DNA from: Adiantum capillus-veneris
Lineage: Eukaryota; Streptophyta; Polypodiopsida; Polypodiales; Pteridaceae
DNA: 64,000 nucleotides
Direction of reading: 5' to 3'
Assembly (NCBI GenBank): GCA_014529385.2
Contig: CM043956.1
Span: 86,727,721 to 86,791,720, forward strand
The translations under genes and the position numbers were made by a program. The notes below the pieces were generated by a model. The model saw nothing but the letters and a program-made list of their open reading frames with translations. It was not told the origin of the DNA and did not search any database. Below, piece after piece: positions 56,095 to 64,000 of the stretch (the first letter of the stretch is position 1; the number at the start of each line of letters is the position of its first letter).

Positions 56095-57236
56095 TCATGC
56101 TTCTTGACGCAAAGACTCTTGCAAAAATCTTTCTAAATAGTCGAGCATTTATTCTATAATTCCTCTTCGGCTCAAACTTAAGTTCGACCCTCATGACCTG
56201 GATAGTTTTCAAGCATCTTGAGCATGATATACCTTATTTTAGTTGAGCATTTAGTCTCTAGCTTCAAGGCTCGAACTTAAGTTCGAGCCATACGACATGG
56301 ATGCTTATTTTTCAAGCCTCCTGAGCACTCAAACATGACTTGTTTTAGTTGAGCATTTAGTCTCTAGTTTCGGAGCTCGAACTTAAGTTCGAGCCTCATA
56401 ACCCGGATGCTTAGTTTTCAAGCCTTATGAGTACTCAAATATATAACTTGTTTAAGTTAAAAATATAGTCTCAAGATTCAAGGCTCGAACTGAAGCTCGA
56501 GCCACATGACACGAAAACTCAATATCAAGCCTCATGAGCACTCTAGTAGAACTCATCAGGCTCAAACTTAAGTTCAAGCCTCATGACACAGACACTCAAT
56601 TTTCAGGCCCTATGACCACTCTAGTAGAACAATTTCTATCTAGAAACTATCTCGAAGGGTTTGTATCTCACAAGATTTGAATTGAGTCTTCATACGGTCC
56701 AAACTTGTTTTTTTGTCTTATCATCGAAGGACTCAATTTGTAAGCATCATGAACACTCTAGTAGGACTCTTCCAAGCTAGAATCCATCTACAAGAGTCCT
56801 ATATCATGAGGTTTGACTCTCATGGGCTAGAGACACATGCAAAACTTTTTCAAGTTGAAATACAGCTTTAAACATCTATGACTCATGAGGCCCTTGACCC
56901 TCATGCCCTTGAGACTCAATTATAAATCCTCATGAGAACTCTAGGAGGAAGCGATTGCTTGCTTGATACCTGTTGTGGAGGCAATTTAGAAGCTTCTATC
57001 CATGCAATATGTATGGTATGTTCCTGAATGCAGGAACATCATATGGGAAAGAGGGCCACCTGGGAAGTAGGTGGCGAGGATACTGCATGGACAATAGAAG
57101 ATAAGTATTCAGCAAGCGCATGCATGAGTGCCTGAACTGGAATCCACGCTTACCACATCCTACAAAGGTAGTGACACTCGTGCCGTTAATTTTTTTGAGG
57201 ACATAAGTAGCTCAAGGTATGATCTATCTTATCTCC

Positions 57237-57277
<41 letters not shown>

Positions 57278-57382
57278 ATGCTTCTTGAAACAAAGACTCT
57301 TGCAAAACTCTTTCTAAGTAGTTGAGCATTTATTCTATTCCTCTTGGATTTGAACTAAAGTTTAACCCTCATGACCTGGATA
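55820..57382. repeat. Two ~1.17 kb repeat modules with a palindrome-bearing subarray
   Basis: The block ATATGG(A/G)AAAGAGGGCC...GGTGGCGAGGATACTGCATGG occurs at 55845 and 57039. Each module holds a (CT)n tract (56020-56096; 57235-57277) followed by CATGCTTCTTGA. From 56160 to about 56640 a ~110 bp unit repeats with the core GGCTCGAACTTAAGTTCGAGCC. The core is a perfect 22 bp palindrome at 56268-56289, 20 bp at 56375-56394, and decayed in other units. CACTA copy 2 is inserted in the last unit. Confidence 0.85.
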
Positions 57383-57404
57383 CACTACAAGAGGCTCTTC
57401 ATAT

Positions 57405-57555
57405 TAGCGACGCTCACACAGCGACGCTCAAAAAAAAATTTCGCGGCGTCGCTATGAGCGTCGCTATAAGCATCGCTATGAGCATCGCAAATTTCTTTGT
57501 AAATTTGCGACGCTCATAGCGACGCTTATAGCGACGCTCATAGCGACACCGGCTG
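57405..57555. repeat. CACTA copy 2 left subterminal hairpin
   Basis: This has the same architecture as 32283-32388, with three mismatches between the arms. Each mismatch is a CG dinucleotide changed to CA (GCGTCGC to GCATCGC twice, GACGCC to GACACC). Confidence 0.9.
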
Positions 57556-57825
57556 GGGTAAAAAAATAACCGAGCGCGCCCAAAAACTCAGATCTCAGAT
57601 CTGAGTTTTTCGGCGCCCTCAAGCAAGGAGCAGGTAACGCTCTCCCTCTCTCTCTCTCTCTCTCTCTTTTTCTTCTCCACACACACACACACACACACAC
57701 GAGGAGAGGAAGGAGAGCCAGGTATGCTCCTTCCCTCTCCTCATTCTCATGTTCCCTTCCCCTCTTTCTCTCTCCCTCTCTCTCTCTCTCACACACACAC
57801 ATACACACACACACATAGTGTTTTT

Positions 57826-57861
<36 letters not shown>

Positions 57862-59021
57862 GAGAGAGAGAGAGTACAAACAAAAACAAAAACGCACACA
57901 CACATACATAAACAAAGAATGCACACACACATTGAGAGAGAAAAAGAGAGAGAGCATGCATAAACAAAAAACGCACGCATTGAGAGAGGAGAAGAGAGAG
58001 AGAACATGCATAAACAAAAAACGCACACATTGAGAGAGGAAAAGAGAGAGAAAACATGCATACGATCCAAAAAAACGCACACACATTGAGAGAGAAAGAG
58101 AGAGAAACTAATTTAACGTCGTAGGAAACTAATTAAAATTAAAAGACCTAAAGATCTAGCCGACGAGGAGTTGAACTCAAGACCTATTATTCAAGAGGGA
58201 AATGGCATAATGAATCTATCATACTTGGCATGGGTGATAGAAATGTTATACCATTTATCTCTTTTTATTGGCACACACATCCACACACGCGCACACACAC
58301 AAGAAGAAGAGAGTTATAACGTCGTAGGAAAGTATCTTAAAAGACGTTAAAGATTAGGTTATATGTAGACTTACATTAAATTAGATTTAGATTTATTTTT
58401 AACTAGATTTACATTTATTTAAGCTAGATTTAGATTTACGTTATATTAGATTAGATTTAGGTCTCCATAGACTGCGATGCCTGCATGAAGCGGGTGAAGA
58501 AAGCCCTCAATGGAATATAGGGTATTGCTGCCTTCACTCATGGTGGGCTCCGTCGATCCAAAAGTACTGGTGAAATGTCTTCAAAAGATAGGGAAGAAGG
58601 TGGATCTTCAAGGCGGCAAGAGTCACTACATCCCCGACACAATGACCATCTAGACAACCTCTAGTCATTAGACTTACGTTAAATTAGATTTAGCTTTATT
58701 TTTAGTTAGATTTACGCTGATTTACGTTAGATCGAGTCCACGCAAGAATTACTTACGGTTTAGTGTTTAGAGTTAGACGAACAATGAAAAGATCTACTGT
58801 GAAAAGATGTTAAGATGAAGTGAAGTGCTACAGCTAGAGAAGAGGCAAAGGGGTTTTGTCCACAACATGAAGTATCATGTAGAGGTGGGTGTGTAGATTT
58901 CTTGTACCCACAAATATAGGTATTGACCAATAAAGACGAGATTATAACCCGGTGGTTCTGATCTCCATGCACCTCTAGACCGAGGTGTGCGGGGATTGGA
59001 CATGACTAGAGAATGTGAGGT

Positions 59022-59085
<64 letters not shown>

Positions 59086-59147
59086 GACGAAGAATGCCAA
59101 TAGAATATTAAATTTGTTGTCCAGGTTATAAGTTTTTTATCCTCATT
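57556..59147 (+). other. CACTA copy 2 leader
   Basis: Non-coding and colinear with 32396-33964. It includes CT/CA/GA simple repeats at 57640-58110 and (GA)n at 59023-59081. The GA tract is about twice as long as in copy 1. Confidence 0.7.
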
Positions 59148-62100
59148 ATGAGTAGCGACGAGGATGTGGGACCGTCCAACCGAAACACCTATCTCTCAAC
59201 GAGGATCTTATGTCCTTGTAATCAATGCAAGCATGCTGTGCGACGGACAAGACGTGTTTCTTTGCAGCACATTCGCGAATTTGGCGAGTTCGATCCATCT
59301 ATTATAGATCGAGTTGTTGCCAATTATAACTCGTCGGACTCTGACGCTGGCCAACAAGCAGCAATCTTGCAACCCAAGAGACGTGTTCGCAGGCGCTTTG
59401 GTCAAGCAACATATGTGAGGCCACAAGATGTAGCCTCTGACAGCTCGGGGGATGATCATGCAGAGCACATTCCCAATGAGGCAATGTTTGAGCCCGAGAT
59501 TGATGAAATGATCGAGACGATCATGGATTCAGAAAGGCTTATCTATGATGATATGAAAAGTGAAGCCAATACGCCATTGTATAATGGAGCACGTATGTCT
59601 AGATTGAAAGCACTCCTGGTTCTTCTCAACATGCAGGAAAAGTTTGGATGGAGTGACACTAGCGTCACAGCGCTTTTCAGGTGATCTATTACAATTAGTT
59701 TACTTTAATAGAACTCTAAATGTATAATGATCTGATAGATTTTTACACGACTGTATCATATTTTTATGTTGTGTAGATTGCTGAAAGAGCACATACTACC
59801 AACTGACAATGTGATGCCAGATTCCCGAGATGAAGCAAGAAAGATTTTGCGAAACTTGGGGATGGATTACAATTCTATCCACGCTTGTCCTAATGACTGC
59901 ATTCTTTTCAGAGGGGAATACATAGACATGGAGAAGTGTCCGAAAAGTGATTCCGAAAGATATCGAGTAGATCTCCACGGGACAAAAATTCCACAAAAGG
60001 TTTTGCGACATTCCCCTCTGCTTCCTCGCATCAAGCATTTCTTCGAATGTAAGTCCATGGCCGCCCTAGCATCATGGCATGATGAGAATAAATCTTCGGA
60101 TGGTGTGCTACGAATTCCTGCAGATTGCGTAGCGTGGAAACATATAGATGGAACATGGTCGGATTTTGCCAGGGAAGCTCGAAATTTGCGCTTAGGCCTG
60201 GCTATGGATGGCGTAAATCCATTTGGTCAAAGATCAACATCTTACAGTGTATGGCCCGTTGTCATCGTCAACTACAACATTCCCCCGTGGTTGACTACGA
60301 AGAAGGGGCACCTATGGCTAAGCTTGATTGTGCCAGGGCGATATAAAGTGGGGAATATGGATGTGTATCTTCGTCCACTATTGGAAGAGCCACCAATTGT
60401 GGATTGGCATAGAGGTGGTGGATATGAGCCGACACACAGAACGACGGAATGCTTTGATGAGAGGCATTCTAATGTGGACCATGCATGACTATCCCAGGCT
60501 AACAGAATGCTCAGGTGATCTATTGACACTCCTCATTCAGACACTGTAAATCTTGTTTTTTCCCATAGTTGATCTATTATCATGTGTATACATGCAAGGC
60601 TTCAAACAAGCGGATACAGAGCATGTGTCACATGTGGACCTAGACTGAATGCACGTAGGGCACCCTCACTGAAGAAGCAAATCTACGAAGGTCATCAAGC
60701 GTATCTTCCAGAGAATCATGTGTTACGCGACGGCTTTTTGGGAAGAGAGCCACCAAGGATGTCTACACAAGCATGGTTAGAGCAGAAGGAGATGTGCGAT
60801 GACGGATTGCCTCCAGGGATGAAGAGACTATCTCTATGGTACGAGTTACCATACTGGCCCCGACTCATGATCAATCACTTGCTCGATCCAATGCACATAT
60901 TCAAGAATGTGGGTAATCTACTATGGGACCATTTGACCGGCAAGAAAGATACTTTGGGAGCCAGAGTTGACCTTAGAAATGTGGATCGTATGGAGCAATA
61001 TTGGCCGCAAATAGCGTCTGATGGATCGATAAAACTCCCTAAAGCACCATGGATTTTCACAGGAGCCCAAGAACGCAAAGTAAAAGAGACCATTCGATCT
61101 TTGCGGACCCCCACTGGCGTAATGCACTCGCTCCGAACGTGTTTTACTAAAGAAGGAAAGCTTACCGGTTTGAAGTCACACGATTGGCATAAAATGTGTC
61201 AGGTACGTTCATAGTGGACTTTAATATCATTGCATAAAATGTGGACTTTAATATCATTGCTGCACATACTTTACAGTTTATTTTACCGGTTGCCATTGAG
61301 GGATGTTTGTCTCTCGACATCCGTAACACAATCTACAAACTTGCAAAGCTGGTGCAATGGATCTCACAAAAGGAGATCAACGTAGACTCCATACCATTCG
61401 CCAAACTAAATGTTGCGGAGCTTGTGTGCATGTTTGAGAAACATTTTCCTACTACCATGCTAACCATTCAGGTGCATCTTCTTGTTCACATAGTTGATGA
61501 GGTGGAAATAGCTGGCACAGTTCATTCCAGATGGATGTTCTTCTTAGAGCGTTTCATGAAAACGCTTAAGGGATATGTGCGTCAAAAGGCACGTCCGGAG
61601 GGTAGCATGGCAGAAGGTTGGTTGGTATCAGAGTCCCTAGTGTACATTGGAGAGTGGCTAGACGGATTTGATAAATCCCGGGACACGCTATGGCGAACCA
61701 TAGATGATGAGCGCATATCTGGGATTGTCATGTGCAATCTCGGTGTTGAGAAGAAGATGACGGAAGATCTAGAGGCTAAAATCAACCGATTTTGCATGCT
61801 TCACAATCTAGTGATGCAAAAGTGGATTTCACAATATGAGGATGCAAAGCAAGAGCGATAAAGGGCACGAATCGAGTGGAGACGGGGAAGACGACCACCG
61901 ATGCACTATCCAGCGGTTCTGGAGAGCCTACCAACCTTCATGAGCTTAAGATGGTTGCACAACCAATTGAAAAGCGCACAACAATGGGGTGACGAAGTGA
62001 CTGAAGAAGAGTGGGAGTACTCTCGGGGTTGCGCGACCAAGGTAAGTTTGCAATGTACGACTAGCAAGTGACTTTATTTATAAACGTTTGAACGGCCACT

Positions 62101-62874
62101 CATAACCTTTGTTCGTTGTAGTATAAGTCATACACAGCAGCATGGTGTAAAGGTCGACATTTTAGGGTGGAACGAATCGACAAAAAGCGTTTTACTCAAG
62201 ATTGTGGAATCATGGCAAAATTTGAACAGTCTAGTCGACGACGTTCCTCTGATGCAGATCTTGTGGTGGCGGAACTCACTTACTTTGGCACGCTGCAAGA
62301 GATTTTGAGGATCGATTAAAGAGGATTTTTTGTCGACTTGTTCGACGTGCAATGGTTCAAGATAATCATGGAGGGTCGCAACGCTACTGTGCGTAGAGGA
62401 GAGTCTGGTTTTCTTGAGGTGGATTCTACTAAGAAATGGATTGACCTAAGAGACACTTTCGTACTACCCGAGCATTGTGAACAAGTAAGTATGTAAATAG
62501 TTAACATCCCCCTTTTACAAGTTATGTGCTTGAAAGCTCTCATGTAAGTTATGTGGCTCTGGCAGGTAATATTTCATCCTACAAAGTCTACATCAAACTG
62601 GTGGTACGTCATAGAGGTAGCCCCTCGTAGTGCAAGGACGTATGAAGGCTACCATGTGCCAATCACAACGACATCAATGGAGGAGATCAGAGAAGATGCT
62701 CAATCAGAAGCCGCTGCGGTGGTGCCAGACGAGCATCAAGATGCTACTACTCTATATGGGGTGCATGCAGAGGAGCTACAAAATGAAACAGAGGATATGT
62801 GTTTAAACGGAGAGCTCTATATAGATATAGGAAGTTATGCTGAGTTATGCGAGGATGAGAGAGAGATCTCTTAA
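59148..62874 (+). pseudogene. TNP2 transposase with DUF4218 and DUF4216 regions (CACTA copy 2)
   Basis: Exons are 59148-59680, 59777-60514, ~60599-61202, 61277-62041, 62122-62484 and 62566-62874. Exons 1-3 carry the TNP2 core. Exon 4 carries the DUF4218 region (HLLVHIVDEVEIAGTVHSRW, SMAEGWLVSESLVY). Exons 5-6 carry the DUF4216 region (YFGTLQEILRID, then SNWWYVIEVAPRS). Defects are a 2 bp deletion near 60390 relative to copy 1 (GAGCCACCAATTG versus GAGCTACAACAATTG), a changed acceptor at 60595-60598 (CAAG for CAGG), TAA at 61859-61861 and TAA at 62317-62319. The first TAA could come from CAA. The second stands where the family often has an aromatic residue, so its origin is unclear. Confidence 0.93.
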
Positions 62875-63146
62875 AGCCACAAATATTGTATTTGAATAAT
62901 TTTGCTCCGTGTTGTAAAAGCTCTGGCTCTCTAAGTACCTTCCATGGTGTATAACGCTCTTTTCTACTCGCGCTCACATCTTTTGATTGAAAATTCTGAT
63001 TTTTCGACTTGCCTCTTCTATCACTCGATTCATTGCGTCATTGTATTTATATGCGTCATTACGTCATTGTATTTAATGGTCTTTGCGTCATTGTCTACTC
63101 TATTCATTCAATATTAAGTTTAAATATTCGTGTGTTTAATGCATGT
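62875..63146 (+). other. Intergenic segment between the two CACTA genes
   Basis: AT-rich, with three copies of TGCGTCATTGTATTTA-like sequence (63034-63085). It is probably the TNP2 terminator and the promoter of the second gene. Confidence 0.4.
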
Positions 63147-64000
63147 ATGGATGATGAGGAGTTTCTTTCTTCTTTGTCACCGCAGCAGAGACAGTGGTAC
63201 GTGGAGCGTCATCACTCTGGCACATCATCGCGCGTTCCTACTCCATCCGCATCTCCCTCTCTTTCGGAGCATTCGGTGCGCTCCGAAGCTTCGGCGTCGA
63301 CGAGACGAGCTTCACACTTGTCTAGACACCGGCGCTCTAGTGGTGGCGGTGGCGGTTGTTGTGGGGATTCCGCCACCGATGCCTCCACACCGCCTCGTGT
63401 TCGACGAGGCTCTTTACCCTCCCCTTCTTTGCCCGCCCCCACACCAGCCACAGCATCGCCATCTACGCCAGGTTTTGCACGGCTGACTGTTCCTAGAAGC
63501 TACACACCTCTACCTACTCCGCCAGGAGCCACCCCACTCGACACTCCTTGCTTCGGGGCCCAGACGCCGGTTGAGACACCTGACGTCCGTACCCCCATCG
63601 ACACACGGCTAGAGACCCCTGCCGGGACACCCAGGTTCACGCGTCACCGGCCAGAGGGCTTGCCTTACTCCGTCGACATCAGCGGAGGCATCATCATGGA
63701 TGATGACGGCAAGAAGGTGATCTCGCGCATGCGTGGTCTTTGCTCTCAGCTGTTTAGACACTACATACTAAACAAATGGAGTGAAGTACCAAGTGATTTA
63801 AAAAACAGAGTCATCAGCATACTTCATGATGAGTTTCCCGTTCCAACACGGGATCAGCGCTTCAATGAAGACCTGATGAAGATTCGAATGCGCGAATACC
63901 GCAAACACAAGCGTTCCGAAGTGCAAAAAGCAATCAAGAATGGGTGGAACAGGCCAGATTGGCTGGCCAAAGAAGATTGGAAGAATGCAAAGAAAGCAGC
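63147..64000 (+). CDS. TnpA-like (Transposase_24 type) protein, partial at window end (CACTA copy 2)
   Basis: The frame is open from ATG 63147 to the end of the window, 284 codons. The N-terminus starts MDDEEFLSSLSPQQRQWY, then a Ser/Arg/Pro-rich low-complexity region with a Gly run. Next comes a TP-repeat region, then the conserved block SRMRGLCSQLFRHYILNKW with RPDWLAKEDWKNAKKA. This is the second CACTA protein, expected to bind the subterminal AGCGACGC repeats. No stops are seen, so this gene may be intact, unlike TNP2 of the same copy. By comparison with copy 1, two more short exons follow outside the window. Confidence 0.88.
   Translation, partial: MDDEEFLSSLSPQQRQWYVERHHSGTSSRVPTPSASPSLSEHSVRSEASASTRRASHLSRHRRSSGGGGGCCGDSATDASTPPRVRRGSLPSPSLPAPTPATASPSTPGFARLTVPRSYTPLPTPPGATPLDTPCFGAQTPVETPDVRTPIDTRLETPAGTPRFTRHRPEGLPYSVDISGGIIMDDDGKKVISRMRGLCSQLFRHYILNKWSEVPSDLKNRVISILHDEFPVPTRDQRFNEDLMKIRMREYRKHKRSEVQKAIKNGWNRPDWLAKEDWKNAKKA

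Larger units (their letters stand above)
57383..64000 (+). mobile_element. CACTA (EnSpm) transposon copy 2, right end outside the window
   Basis: The left end CACTACAAGAGGCTCTTC is nearly identical to copy 1. It is preceded by ATA, the likely 3 bp target. The uninterrupted target (ACCTGGATAGTTTTC) is visible at 56199-56213. Subterminal hairpin, leader and both genes are colinear with copy 1, but it keeps the ~2.3 kb that copy 1 lost. TNP2 is broken by a 2 bp deletion and stops. Confidence 0.95.

Noticed and set aside
60599-60620. Possibility that the shifted acceptor in CACTA copy 2 compensates for its 2 bp deletion
   Set aside because: The arithmetic would restore the frame, but a TGA at 60486-60488 is met in the shifted frame before the splice site.

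Overview
The window is a dense pile of nested transposable elements from a large, repeat-rich nuclear genome. The organism is most likely a land plant. The evidence is CACTA elements with a TNP2 transposase carrying DUF4218 and DUF4216 regions, Ty1/copia elements primed by initiator tRNA-Met, a Ty3-type element, short GT-AG introns and a BPS1/ROH1-like plant gene. The size and mix of repeats would suit a fern, lycophyte or gymnosperm, but the sequence does not settle this. There is no bacterial or organellar signature.

Layout. 1-11410: a low-copy repeat (R1) in three copies, full of (GT)n(GA)n microsatellites. It is interrupted by a complete Copia element (4020-9694, TSD GGGAG) that sits in the remnant of an older one (LTR 9727-9911). 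11678-12721: the only convincing host gene, an intact GC-rich single-exon BPS1/ROH1-like gene on the minus strand. 13300-16455: dispersed copies of a ~690 bp repeat. 16456-29727: a Copia-type LTR element (TSD GATTG) without pol, split by a 9.84 kb DNA transposon at 19012-28855 with 27 bp TIRs. 30781-49317: a minus-strand Ty3-type element with gag and protease only. It contains a CACTA element (32221-37614, TSD TTT) and, inside its 5' LTR, another LTR element (40784-48276, TSD CCTGG). That element has in turn taken a solo LTR (45332-48005, TSD ATAG). 49318-57382: repeats, a second probable solo LTR, a second partial copy of the coiled-coil LTR element (52608-~54290) and a palindrome-bearing tandem array. 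57383-64000: a second CACTA copy running off the window.

Most notable is the 9.84 kb TIR transposon at 19012-28855. Four genes can be modelled with introns. They are a BAH-like protein (intact), a chimera of histone H3 tail, H3 fold, Ulp1-type SUMO-protease domain and H1-like basic tail, an unrecognised protein, and a ~731-residue DDE-type transposase of a superfamily I cannot name. The combination suggests an element that carries its own chromatin-acting proteins. The divergent promoter region between genes 2 and 3 holds three copies of a CpG-rich ~70 bp dyad repeat.

Nearly every autonomous coding region here is broken. Most premature stops are in-frame TAA, TAG or TGA that are one C-to-T step from CAA, CAG or CGA, with the frame open on both sides. 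This is what decay of methylated cytosines in silenced elements would produce. All gene models, splice sites and element borders were read by eye. No database or alignment program was used.
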